Assembly (NCBI GenBank): GCA_948144175.1
Contig: CANXME010002121.1
Coordinates: 310,001 to 374,000 of the forward strand
From: Closterium sp. NIES-65
Lineage: Eukaryota; Streptophyta; Zygnematophyceae; Desmidiales; Closteriaceae
Direction: 5' to 3'
Length of the DNA: 64,000 nucleotides
Position numbers and translations under genes: made by a program. Positions 44,330 through 54,298 of the stretch are shown here, piece by piece; the first letter of the stretch is position 1; each line of letters begins with the position of its first letter. Below the pieces are notes generated by a model. That model was not told the origin of the DNA, searched no databases, and saw only the letters and a program-made list of their open reading frames with translations.

Positions 44330-44602
44330 TCACAATCCCCTCCCCCCTGTTTTGCGATGTCCGGACCTGTCACGGTTGGCAACACCAGAAGCGTCTTTCG
44401 CTTCGATCGCCTGATTGACCTTCCCCAGGCCTAGCTTGTCCTCCGCTTTCATTGGAATCTGATCATTCTTAGCAAGAAATGGGCGAGGCCCTTTCGCGTA
44501 CGCCGCTGCTTTAGCAAGGTCCGTTTGCGCTGCCACTAAAACAAGGAGGCTCACAGAACCTAGGAGAAGGGCGAGCAGGAAGAGTGAGCGAAGAAGAGCC
44601 AT
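44330..44602 (-). CDS. Small secreted peptide precursor candidate
   Basis: A 90-residue frame starts MALLRSLFLLALLLGSVSLL, a strong signal peptide of about 25 residues with a likely cut after VAA and a Gln at the new N-terminus. The remaining 65 residues contain no Cys and are rich in Lys, Ala and Asp. They end in the very basic RDRSGHRKTGGRGL, the kind of tail from which plant peptide signals are cut, but no known peptide family motif was recognised. A TATA-like box lies about 100 bp upstream, and a perfect hairpin lies 45 bp downstream of the TGA stop. Codon use and the compact layout suggest a real host gene in a repeat-rich setting. A chance frame is possible, and further exons cannot be excluded. 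Confidence 0.5.
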   Translation of the reverse strand: MALLRSLFLLALLLGSVSLLVLVAAQTDLAKAAAYAKGPRPFLAKNDQIPMKAEDKLGLGKVNQAIEAKDASGVANRDRSGHRKTGGRGL

Positions 44603-44697
44603 GACGGGATGCTGGAGTTTTCGAGAAGTGGTGAATGCTTGTCTCGAATATGCTTGGAGTGATGCTCAAATTTGAATGCTGATTGTGAATTCGAGAT

Positions 44698-44710
44698 GGG
44701 GTATTTGTAG
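44698..44710 (-). promoter_or_regulatory. TATA-like box for the peptide gene
   Basis: Read on the minus strand, CTACAAATACCCC lies 96-108 bp upstream of the ATG. It resembles plant TATA regions of the form CTATAAATACC. Allowing about 30 bp to the start site gives a leader of roughly 65-75 nt. Confidence 0.45.
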
Positions 44711-45495
44711 TCCTCGCAAGCTCACTGATATGCTGAAGGCGTTGGCGTCATGCGCCATTCGAAGATGAGCTGAAAGCAATGGGTGGAGGAAAATGCGGGG
44801 GATCATTTCTGAAGTTATTAGCACCACGGTTCGTGCTCACTGGTGCATAATTTCAGACCTCTCGGTCACACAAATTTGGTTTGCTTCCAATTCGTAAATG
44901 CTTCTTGGCGCTGGAGGCTGTTTGATATGACCGTATATATTTCTTGTGTCTAAATACACGTTTGGTTTGTCACGAAGCTTTGGCTCATTCGACACGTTCC
45001 AGCTGGAGAGAAAGAATAATATGTTCGCTCGACATATATTCTCTATATCAATGCACTGCGATTGCATCTGCGAATGAAATGTGGATTTCGATTCTGAAAG
45101 GGATTGGATTAGGGTAGGCTAAAAACGCTTGGTTGGAATCATGCAACCAGCGCACTTTGCGGCAGCTGTGATTGTTGGCAAATATGGCACTGACACGACG
45201 AAGGATACCCTTCTGATATTTGGTAGTAACCATCCTCTTACAGTCAATGAGAACTAAGTCGTTTATTCTAGACAAACATGGCTTATTTAGATGTAATCCT
45301 AATATTTCAGTAAAAGTATGCCAAAAAAAGTTTACCACAAGCTATTGCTGCTGGAATTACCGAGCAGGCTATAAACAGTAGAGCTTTGCATGTTTGATGT
45401 AATATTTATGTTTTACTTCTGCCCTAACACGATATAGAGGACACGATAGTGTTGAGCTGGTAAGACCCCTCGACTTGTCTACGATTCATATTTGA
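44711..45495. other. Spacer upstream of the peptide gene
   Basis: Nearly 800 bp of moderate-GC sequence. Minus-strand frames of 76 and 96 codons occur (44837-45338), but they show no family features. It may include regulatory DNA of the peptide gene. Confidence 0.4.
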
Positions 45496-45947
45496 TGTTA
45501 TAACAGAAGGATCATAGTGGATAAGATAAAGCTGCTAAGTATATGAGGGAACTGTGAAGTCTCTGTAATGACCTTGTTGATAATGCTTTGAAAGAACAAG
45601 ATGATTATAAGATAGGAGTACAAGGATATAAATAGCAATCCTAGCTAGCCACGTACTATGAGGGGTACATTCCCTTATTAACTGAATTACATTGCTACAG
45701 TAACCACGACTATTGCCATTCTAGACAGTTACCACGTTGCACTTCGCAACTGCCTTTGTGCGGTTACTGGGCAGTCAAGGGTCACGACCGTTGACTGTCT
45801 TCGACTGTTGACCTTCGGGTGACCCTCGACCTTCCGCGTGCTCTATATGAGCTATTGCGGTACTAATACAGGCACTTACTTTGTTATGAAGTGACGCGAG
45901 AGTGGAGAGCATTCGAAAATGTTTTCGATAACCTTTCTGTTATTCCA
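45496..45947 (-). repeat. 3' LTR of E7
   Basis: Read on the minus strand it starts TGGAATAACAG just after a GAATGAAGGGCAG purine tract and ends CTGTTATAACA, giving near-mirrored TG...CA ends. It is 452 bp. The sequence CTATTTATATCC inside is a plausible TATA region. Confidence 0.72.
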
Positions 45948-45959
45948 AGACTGCCCTTC

Positions 45960-46843
45960 ATTCCTGGAGGTGAGCCACGTGGGACTTCTTGGTGATTCCG
46001 CAGAGGTCGGCACAGCGCTGGAACTGTTGACGCGGCAGCTTCTTTGTCAGGAAATCGGCTCCCATATCACCGGTTGGGCAGTACATAAGCTTGACCTTGC
46101 CCTTGTAGATTTTGTCTTTGACGAAGAAGTAACGAAGGGCGATATGTTTCGTGCGGTTCACGAAGCCAGGCTTATTCGCGATCTTGATCGTGCTTTTGTT
46201 GTCGCAGAGTAATGTGAAGTGCCCGTTCATCGTTACTTTTGCTTCCTGCAAATGCTCCATAAGGTACAGTCATTAGCGAATAGCTTCGCTGGCGGTGATG
46301 AACTCTGCTTCAGCTGACAAAAGGGCGATGAGTTCCTGCTTCTCAGAGTTCCACGAGATGAGTCCAGCAGGTTGGAGTTGAAAAATGAATCCTGTGCGGG
46401 AGCGTCTGCTGTCAACGTCTCCCGCGTGGTCTGCGTCTACGTAGCCATGCAGCAACAGGGTAGCTGTTAAGTTAGCTTCGTAGGTGAAATGCTCGGCGTA
46501 AATCCTGTTCATTCTCCCCTTCAGGTCGCTTTATGTACTGAGCGAGCTGGCTAGCGACGTAGGAGAGATCTGGTCGGCACATGACGGCGGCGAACAGGAG
46601 GCACCCTAGCTGCTGCTGATTGAGCCGATGATTTTCGAGAGAAAGAGGCGTGGTGTCGGGTTCGTGATTAGGAGGAGTGCGAAAGGGGGTAGTGAGGTTG
46701 ATGGGTGCGATGCCGAATTTCTTCGCGAGTGTTTCGACATTCTTGGCGGCGGAAAGGTGGATGGAGGTGGCAGACTGGGTGATGTTGAGACCCACGAACT
46801 GTGTAACGTTGTGATTGATTGTGTCCTCCAGCTTCTCCTTGAT
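45960..46843 (-). pseudogene. E7 pol remnant, C-terminal: reverse transcriptase end and RNase H
   Basis: The RNase H part shows LHGYVDADHAGDVDSRRSRT, LLCDNKSTIKIAN and KHIALRYFFVKDKI, with a tail ending in CGITKK. Upstream, FVGLNITQSATS and CRPDLSYVASQLAQY belong to the end of reverse transcriptase. B1 lies between this part and 48234. Confidence 0.8.
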
Positions 46844-46986
46844 GTGTCAGAATACTATAATTGTTTAATCTGCAGTGGGGTACTCTATAGTGAGTACAGC
46901 CCAAATTAGGGTTTGCTATATGTATCCTATCTACTGCTAGTGCAACCTCTCTTCCTGTTCAAACATTCTGCTAGCGTTTCTCTACA
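46844..46986 (+). repeat. 5' LTR of B1
   Basis: Runs from TGTCAGAATACTATAATTG to GTTTCTCTACA, directly before the primer site TGCTATCAGAGC. Confidence 0.9.
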
Positions 46987-48085
46987 TGCTATCAGAGCGA
47001 GAACGCCCCTGGCCTGTGGGCCCACCTTCTTCCGCTGCTGTCGTGCCTGTTGCGCGACGTTTTCTGCCTGCCGCGCGCCCGGCGCGTGCGGCGTTTTTTC
47101 TTCGCGCTCGGGGCGCACGGCAGTTTTCTGTCCGCCACGCGCTCGGGGCTCGTGGCGGTTTTCTGCCCGCCGCGCGCCTCGGGAGCGCGCGGCGGTTTTG
47201 TCGCCCGTCGCGGCACCCCAGGAGCTCGCGCGCCGTCTCCCCTCTCGTCGCCCGTCGCGGCGCCCCGGGGGCCCGCGCGCTGTCCCCTCCTGTCGCGGCG
47301 TCCCGGGGGCCCGCGCGCCGTCCCCTCCTATCGCCCGCCGCGGCGCCCCGGGGGCCTACGCGCCGCCCTGCCCGTCGCCCGTCGCGGCGCCCTGGGGGCC
47401 CGCGCGCCGCCCTGCCCGTCGCCCGTTGTAGCGCCCTAGGGACCCGTGCGCCGCCCCGCTTTCGCTCGCACGCCGCCCCAGCTGCTGCCCGCGTATCTGC
47501 CCCACGCGGCACGCGCGCCGCCTGCGTTGGGGGTATGGAGGTGGCGAGTGTGTGAGCCGTCCCCTGCTCCTCCTCCTCCTCCGTCTCCCAGTGCTGCAGC
47601 TGCCGCTGAGGGGGGGTGGGTGTGTGGGAGCCGAGGGAGTGGCGCTAGGGGGGTGTCGTGGGAGTGGAGCTAGGGGTGCAGCAAGGGGTGTGTGAAAGGG
47701 GTGTGGGACAGTTGGGGGAGGTTGAGTGGAGGTAGCCGCCGTAACGTCAGCAGCGCCAGTAGTCCGGATACCCTTGCTTGTGTCCGGTAGCCCAGCGAGC
47801 GTGCTGCGCCAGTCGCCCGTAGGTCCGTTGCTCCTGCCGCTCGTCTTAGCTGCGGAGCCAGTTACTCCTGTAGTCCAGGGCCCTTGCTCCGGCAGCCACT
47901 GTGCGTGCCGCTCCTGTTGCCCGTGTGTCTGCGGCTTCACCCGTCGCCTCCTATCTCCACTCCTCTCACAGTCCCTCCTCATCCTCTCTTGCCCTCTGTG
48001 ACTGCCTCTAGCTTTGCTTGTGCTTGTGAACTTCTTATGCGTCTGCTTGCTGTGCTGATCATACCCCACTTTGCCTATGGGGGTG

Positions 48086-48228
48086 TGTCAGAATGCTATT
48101 ATTGTCTAGTCTACAGTGGGGTACTTTATAGTGAATACAACTCAAATTAGGGTTTGCTATATGTATCCTATCTGCTGCTAGTGCAACCTCTCTTCCTGTT
48201 TCTAACTTTTTGCTAGCGTTTCTCGACA
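48086..48228 (+). repeat. 3' LTR of B1
   Basis: Runs from TGTCAGAATGCTATTATTG to GTTTCTCGACA and follows the purine tract CCTATGGGGGTG. Confidence 0.9.
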
Positions 48229-48233
48229 TGATG

Positions 48234-50061
48234 TCCGCTTCGAACTGGTCCAGTAGCTCCGTGTCGTCGCCGGTGTAGAGGAGGTCGTCGACGTAGGCAA
48301 CAAGGAGGATGAACTTGCCGCGCGACTCCTTCCTGTACATTCCGAGGTCGTGTGGCAGTTCTTTGAATTCGAACTCCGTGAGCACGGTATGCAGGTACTG
48401 CTGCCACAGGTGAGGCGCTTGCTTAATCCTGTAAAGGGATTTCTGAAGCAGGTAGATGGCGCCATCGTTTTCTTCGAAGGCATGTGGTTGTTCAACGAAG
48501 ATGATAGGGTCGACTGGGGCACTGCCAACGTCGATCTGACGGAGTGGGCGCTGCTTGACGGCTGCGATGCAGATGAGGATCCGCACTGAAGTGTGCCGCC
48601 TGACAGGTGCGTAGGTGAGATCGAAGTCCATGAGTTTGCTCGAAGCCACGCACCACCCATCGTGCCTTGTATTTGTCGATGGAGCCATCCACGAGTGTTT
48701 AATGTGGAAGACCCATTTTCCGCTGAGATTTTTTCTCCCCTTCGCTGATGTTCGGGGAACTAGCTTCCATGTTCCACGGGCCTTGAGTGCCACGACCTCC
48801 TTGGCCATGGCTGCCTTCCATTTCTCACTGTCGGGGCCAGAGAGGGCTTGGCGAACGGTGGTGGGCTCCTTGGGGGAGTCGTGGCGAACGGCGACTGCGA
48901 GCCCAAGGATGCGGAGACCAGTTTCGTTGGTCTTTTCGTACTCAGGCGATCGTAGTAGTGAAAGCTGGTTACTTCGACTACGTCGTCGTCACTGTCGTTG
49001 CCGAGGCGGAGGGAGTCTTGCGAGGCGTTTTGTGGTGGTAACTCGGCATCCAGGGATTGGCGGGCGTCTCTGTCAAAGTTGTAAGCTTCCCGAGTTGTAT
49101 CGTCAGGATCGAAGTGGTGTACATGTATGAAGGTTGGAGTTTGGAGCGGACTTGTAAGGGGGATGTTGGGTGCGCTGTCAAACTGGGTAACATTTGATGC
49201 ATCCACATCTTCTTCCAGGTCAGCTTCGTCGTGTGAAGTTGTGAAGCTGCGGTGTCTCTCGAAGACCCGTTCTGGTGCATGGGGGATGTTGGGTGCCCTG
49301 TCAGCTTCTCGATGTTCGTTCAACAGTGGTAGAGTCAGCTTCTCGTAGAAGATGCAGTCACGTGATTTCATCACTTCGTGTGTCGCGTGGTCCAGCACGA
49401 TCTACGCCTTGTATTCTGTTTCGATTCCGAGGTTAGCAAACTTTCCGGTCCTTGCCGTGTGTGGCCTGTACTATACCATGCACCCGAACACCCGAAGTAG
49501 ATGTGTGTCTACTTTTCTGCCCGTCCAGGCCCTGTAGGGAGAGTTGTTGTTCTCGAGGCTTCGAGAGGATAGCAAGTTGTGCAGCCGGACTACATGGTTC
49601 ATCGCGAACGGCCAGTACCTGGTTGGGATGGCTGACTGCTTCATCACGGCCCTCATCCTGGTGGGGAGGCTCCTGTTTGTCCGTTCTGCTACTCCTTGTT
49701 GCTCGTGAGCGTAGGGCAAGGACACCAGGTGTTCAATCCTTTTCTGTTTGAAGAGCTCCTTGAACTCGTCTGAGAAGAACTCCAGGGCTCCGTCTGTCTG
49801 GTAACCTTTCAGCTTCAATCCTGATTGTCGTTCGGCCTGTTTCATCCATGCGATGAAGGTAAGGGAGCGACAATCGGTGTTCTCGGCCCAGACATAGCGC
49901 GTGCTTGTGTCGATGAAGGTAAGGGTGTAGATCTCACCGTTGAGCCCTCCCTGGTTTAGATTCATGAAGTCGCTGTAAACTTTGTCGAGTGGCTTGTGGC
50001 GTTCGTAGCCGGGCGGTAGGTCGGGAAAGGGCTTGTGGGCGAGAAACGCAGCGGGGCACAC
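48234..50061 (-). pseudogene. E7 pol remnant, middle: integrase and reverse transcriptase
   Basis: Integrase (about 50061-49471) shows the first D in YSDFMNLNQGG, the second D in YQTDGALEFFSDEF and the E in HEQQGVAERTNR. Reverse transcriptase shows GTWKLVPR, GKWVFHIK, FDLTYAPVRRHTSVRILI and AYVDDLLYTGDDTELL. Interruptions fall in the connection region and elsewhere. Confidence 0.82.
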
Positions 50062-50133
50062 TGTGCATGGCGGGTCTACTGTAAGGGAGCCTCCGCGGAG
50101 AAGGAGTAGCGCTCCGTCGTCGAAGACACCAGC

Positions 50134-51560
50134 TCAGAGGGAATTCTTGAGAGTTACGTGCGAGGGGTGGCCAAGCCGTCGATGCCAGGTTTCCGGTTCC
50201 GCGCTGTAGCCAACTGTCTTCTGATAATATTTGTTTCTTGCTGCTACTTTGTTCGGCTCCTTTCCAGGTCCTGCATCGGAAGCGTCGTCGGTTTCGGCGG
50301 CGAAGGCTTGAATGGACTTCCGTTCCAAAAGTGCGTGAAGATTTCCGATGATATCATCGGTGTCGCCGGCATCGACTTGGTCGCCGATGACGAGCAAGCA
50401 CTGATTGGGCCGGTCGCGGACTGGAAGTCCCTTCATGGGAATATGGAAGTAATTGTACTCGGTGCCGATGACCTCAATCTCCTGTGGTCCTTGTTTTGGC
50501 AGCTCCGGCTCCTCGGTAGGTTCTGGTAGTTCTGCTGCTCCTCCGAAGAATTCATAGGTCACTTCTTCCTCTGATTCTTCTTCCATTGGTTCTGGTGTAT
50601 CAGGAGCGTACTGATCCGGGAGAGGAGGTCCGCCCCAGCTGGTGCCACGTGTTTGCCAGTATGGGTCGACCGCCGCGGTGTCCGCACGAGGGAGACCCGG
50701 GGCTTCCGGGTAGGCAGGGGCTGCTGGCCCCCACCCTCCTTCGCTCGTTGAAGTTCCCCAGCCGCCTTTAGTTCCCCAGCCGCCTCCAGTTGCGACGACT
50801 TCCTCCGTTGGAGCGTTGGCGCCGCTTTCCGATGCCGAAATAGTGCCCCTTTCTTCTGCAATTGCTTCTTCTAGCGTCAGGACTTCTCCCAAGGGGCCGA
50901 GTGCAGGGCCAGGACTACCTGATCTTGTCTCAGTCTTCTCCTTCTCTTCAGTGACCGGTTCCGTAGGTACTGATGTGCCACTGCCCTCTTCCATTGATGC
51001 AGGTCCAGTCTCAGCCGGGTTGGAGGTCGAGGCAGTCAGGACGGTGCGAAGTCGCAGAAGACCGTCCGAAGCAGGTCGCTCGAGATCCATTTCCGTGGGA
51101 TGCGACCATGTCGGTGTCTTCGAGGGAGTTGTTTTCAGCAACAGAGTGCGGTGAGAATCTCCAGTGGTGCCCTGAGCTGAGAAATGGAGTACGAAGACCC
51201 CGTCATCGTCGACCGCTTTGCCGATGTAAGAGTTCTTATAGAAGAGCTCGAAAGCCTTGTCCTTGCAGTTACTGCGAATGTCGACTCCGCACCGCATGAG
51301 TTGTGCCGATGAGAGCAGGTTGTAACGCAGATCTGGGGCTACAAGCACGTCACCGATGTGAATGGTGAACTTCGTGTCATCGGCTTCAAGGTAAACTTTG
51401 CCGATGTCATATGCCTTGAGTGTGCTGTTGTTTGCAACTGTGATTTCGCACGGTCATCGCATGCGTTTTGAGTTGCTAATGAACGTTGGTGATCCTAGCA
51501 TGTGCTGCCCGTAGCAACTGTCTAGGTACCAGGTGTTGATGTTCTTGCGGCTTTGTCGCG
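50134..51560 (-). pseudogene. E7 protease to pre-integrase region with Gly/Trp insert
   Basis: The start (WYLDS followed by YGQHM) corresponds to a copia protease active-site region in altered form. After LRYNLLSSAQLMRCGVDI there is a 250-300 residue acidic segment unusual for copia elements. It has repeated GW or WG pairs (GGGWGTKGGWGT, EGGWGPAAP, TSWGGPP; about 50625-50785) and runs of Glu. The pre-integrase domain resumes with ETWHRRLGHPSHVTL. Confidence 0.7.
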
Positions 51561-52124
51561 CGATGTTGGCAATCTTCGGCGTAACCACGCGGTCTCTTTC
51601 GCCAGTGTATGGCAAGAGAGCAAAGTACTTGTTCGCCGAAATGTTGGGAGGTAACTCTAGTTCTCAATATGCTATCAAAGCTTAATGCTCCTGGCCTGTG
51701 GGCCCACTTGCTTCCGCTGCCCTACTGTGTGTCGCGCGCCCCGTGGCGAGCGAAATCCTATTCTTCTTCCCGCCACGCGCTCGGAACGCGTGGCGGTTTT
51801 CTGCCCATCGTGCGCCCCGAGGCGTGCGGCGGGTTCCTACCTTATCACGGCGTCTTGGGGGCCCGCGCACTGGCCCCGACCGTCGCCTCGTCGCGGCGTT
51901 TTGGGGGCCCGCACGCAAGCCCCTCCCGTCGCCTTGTCGTGGCACTTTCAGGGCCCGCGAGCCGGCCCCTCCCGTTGCCTCGTCGCGGCGCCTTAGGGGC
52001 CTGCGCGCGGTCCCCTCCCGTCGCCTGTCGAGGCACTTTCAGGGGCCTGCGCAGCTCCCTAGTACGTCGCCCGTCAGGGCACCCTGGGGGCCGCGCCCTT
52101 CCCCTCCCCTCCCTCCTACTTTCC

Positions 52125-53190
52125 GCTGTAGCAGCAGCCCCTGGAGAAGCCGCCCCAGCAGCAGCAGCCCCTGGAGCAGCCGCCCCAGCAGCAGCAGCCC
52201 CTGGAGCAGCTGCCCCAGCAACAGCAGCCCCTGGAGCAGCCGCCCCAGCAGCAGCAGCCCCTAGAGCAGCCGCCCCAGCAGCAGCAGCCCCTAGAGCAGC
52301 CGCCCCAGCAGCAGCAGCCCCTGGAGCAGCCGCCCCAGCAGCAGCAGCCCCTCGAGCAGCCGCCCCAGCAGCAGCAGCCCCTCCAGCAGCCGCCTCAGCA
52401 GCAGCAACCTCTGGAGCAGCCGCCCCAGCAGCAGCAGCCCCTGGAGCAGCCGCCCCAGCAGCAGCAGCCCCTGGAGCCGCCACCACTGCAGCAGCCGCCC
52501 CAGCAGCAGCAGCCCCTGGAGCAGCCGCCCCAGCAGCAGCAGCCCCTGGAGCAGCCGCCCAAGCAACAACAGCACCTGGAGCAGCCGCCCCAGCAGCAGC
52601 AGCCCCTGGAGCAGCCGCCCCAGCAGCAGCAGCCCCTGGAGCAGCCGCCCCAGCAGCAGCACCCCCTGGAGCCGCCGCCACTGCAGCAGCCGCCCCAGCA
52701 GCAGCAGCCCCTGGAGCAGCCGCCACTGCAGCAGCAGCCCCTGGAGCAGCCGCCCCAGCAACAGCAGCCCCTGGAGCAGCCGCCCCAGCAGCAGCAGCCC
52801 CTGGAGCAGCCGCCCTAGCAGCAGCAGCCCCTGGAGCAGCCGCCCCAGCAGCAGCAGCCCCTGGAGCAGCCGCCCCAGCAGCAGCAGCCCCTGGAGCAGC
52901 CGGCCCAGCAGCAGCAGCCCCTGGAGCAGCCGCCCCAGCAGCAGCAGCCCCTGGAGCAGCCGCCCCAGTAGCAGCAGCCCCTCCAGCAGCCGCCCTAGCA
53001 GCAGCAGCCCCTGGAGCAGCCACCCCAGCAGCAGCAGCCCCTGGAGCAGCTACCCCAGCAGCAGCAGCCCCTGGAGCAGCCGCCCCAGCAGCAGCCCCTG
53101 GAGCAGCCCCTGGAGCAGCCGCCCCAGCAGCAGCAGCCCCTGGAGCAGCCGCCGCTGCAGCAGCCGCCCCTGGCCCCTGTAGCAGCCGCT
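52125..53190 (+). repeat. 30-bp minisatellite, about 35 units
   Basis: The unit is close to CAGCAGCAGCAGCCCCTGGAGCAGCCGCCC minus small variants, written here in halves CAGCAGCAGCAGCCC and CTGGAGCAGCCGCCC. Because the period is a multiple of three, several frames stay open. One gives a 569-codon frame of AAAPGAAAP type. This is a repeat artefact of element B2, not a gene. Confidence 0.9.
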
Positions 53191-53770
53191 CCTGGACCCG
53201 GTGCAGCCGTGGGGGGGTGGGTGTGGGGCTGATGGTTGTGGGGGTGTTGGTTGTGCGTGCCGTCCCCTCCTCCTACTCCTCCTCCTCCTTCGTCTCCCAC
53301 TGCTGCAGCTATCGGTGAGGGGGGTGGATGTGTGGGAGTCCAGGGTTTAGGGTTTAAGGGGGTGCTGTGGGTGTAGGGCTAGGGTTTGAGCAGGGGGTGT
53401 GTGAGAGAGGCGTTGGGCAGCTGGGGGAGGTTGAGTGGAGGCAGCAGTCTTGTCGTCAGCAGCAGCAGCAGTCCGGAGGCTACAATCTCCGGTAGTCGCC
53501 AGTCGCCTGTGGGTCAGTTGCTCCTGCCGCTCATCTAGTTACTAGCCGCGGAGCCAGTTACTCATGTAGTCCGGGCCTTTGCTTCGGTAGCCACTGAGCC
53601 AGCAGCTCGTCTGTGTGTCTGCAGCGTCAGCAGTCGCCTCCCATCTTCTCTCCCCCACAGTCTCTCCTCCTCCTCACTTGCCCTCTATGATTAGCTCTAG
53701 CCTTACTTGTGAACTCTTGCTCTATGCCTGCATGCTGTACTGATTATACCCCACTTTGACTATGGGGGTG

Positions 53771-53898
53771 TGTCAGATTATAATGCATGTCTAGTCTGTA
53801 TTGGGGTACTCAAAAGTGAGTATAACCCTTTTAGGGCTTACTACTTGTATCCCCCTCCTTTCTAGTTACAACCATTCTCCTTCTAAAATATCTCGACA
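53771..53898 (+). repeat. 3' LTR of B2
   Basis: A 128-bp LTR, TGTCAGATTATAATGCATG to AATATCTCGACA, follows the purine tract TATGGGGGTG. It carries the family core TTGGGGTACTC. Confidence 0.85.
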
Positions 53899-54170
53899 TT
53901 TTCCATACACCCTTGAACTTCACCACTAAGTCACTTAAACCCAAGGCTCCCAAGCCTACTAAACTCTAGTTCTCAATAACTTGTAGGAGCGAATGCCAAG
54001 CTGCTCGGAGGGGGAGAAATTTCACAACAGAGTGGTGTACGCGAGAAGAGATTCGTGGTAATATTGGTTCTTCTCTTGTATGGTGCCTTCCGTTGGAAAA
54101 GATAGGCTTCCGTCGTAGTACATCCAGATTTGCACAATTGTTGCGAGGAGCTCAAACTCGAAGCTCCAAG
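53899..54170. other. Flank of B2, possible outlying E7 fragment
   Basis: After the B2 LTR come about 60 bp of unassigned sequence, the second copy of the 17-mer AACTCTAGTTCTCAATA (53962-53978) and about 190 bp that may be more upstream E7 sequence on the minus strand. E8 begins at 54171. The assignment to E7 is tentative. Confidence 0.4.
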
Positions 54171-54298
54171 TGTCAGATTTATATGACATAGCTGCTGTAG
54201 GCTATAGTGGGGTAGCACATATGGTGTACAGCTTTCTAGGGTTTGTACTTGTACCCAACTTTTCCTTAGTCATATTTTTTTTCCTCTTGATTTCCACA
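54171..54298 (+). repeat. 5' LTR of E8
   Basis: A 128-bp LTR, TGTCAGATTTATATGACAT to GATTTCCACA, before the primer site. Confidence 0.88.

Larger units (their letters stand above)
46844..48228 (+). mobile_element. Family B element B1, nested in E7
   Basis: Two LTRs of 143 bp (46844-46986 and 48086-48228), primer site TGCTATCAGAGCGAG, and a purine tract ending TATGGGGGTG bound a 1.1-kb interior. A 5-bp target duplication TGATG lies at 46839-46843 and 48229-48233, inside the reverse transcriptase part of E7, so B1 is younger than E7. The LTRs differ at roughly a tenth of positions, so it is an old insertion. The interior is a GC-rich leader coding Arg/Pro/Ala repeats and contains no recognisable gag or pol. 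It must have been moved by enzymes from another element. Confidence 0.92.
45496..51652 (-). mobile_element. Second-lineage Ty1/copia element E7
   Basis: A copia element distinct from family A in protein sequence, lower GC and a much longer LTR. On the minus strand the order is protease remnant (about 51560-51480), an acidic Gly/Trp-rich insert (about 51150-50250), pre-integrase WHRRLGHPSHVTLKN (about 50170), integrase (about 50061-49471), connection (about 49400-48810), reverse transcriptase (about 48808-48234 and 46843-46430, split by nested element B1), RNase H (about 46420-45960) and 3' LTR (45947-45496). The gag and 5' LTR are not seen; B2 abuts the upstream side. It is broken, with about eight interruptions besides the insertion. 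Domain order and the YVDDLLYTGDD box assign it to copia. Confidence 0.86.
51670..53898 (+). mobile_element. Family B element B2 (interior plus 3' LTR)
   Basis: The primer-site-like TATGCTATCAAAGC is followed by CTCCTGGCCTGTGGGCCCAC, as in B1 (CCCTGGCCTGTGGGCCCAC). A GC-rich leader, a 1-kb 30-bp minisatellite, a 3' domain like that of B1 (cap of TCCTCCTCC and GGGTGTGTG stretches), the purine tract CTATGGGGGTG and a 3' LTR follow. The 5' LTR is not recognisable as a full unit. The 17-mer AACTCTAGTTCTCAATA occurs on both sides (51653-51669 and 53962-53978). There is no gag or pol. Confidence 0.75.

Noticed and set aside
44121-44414. A 97-codon plus-strand frame overlapping the peptide gene
   Set aside because: It runs through the perfect hairpin and the antisense of the better-supported minus-strand frame, and has no features of its own.
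51609-53318. A 569-codon plus-strand frame of AAAPGAAAP repeats
   Set aside because: It exists because the minisatellite period is a multiple of three. The opposite strand is open too, and it sits inside the B2 interior.
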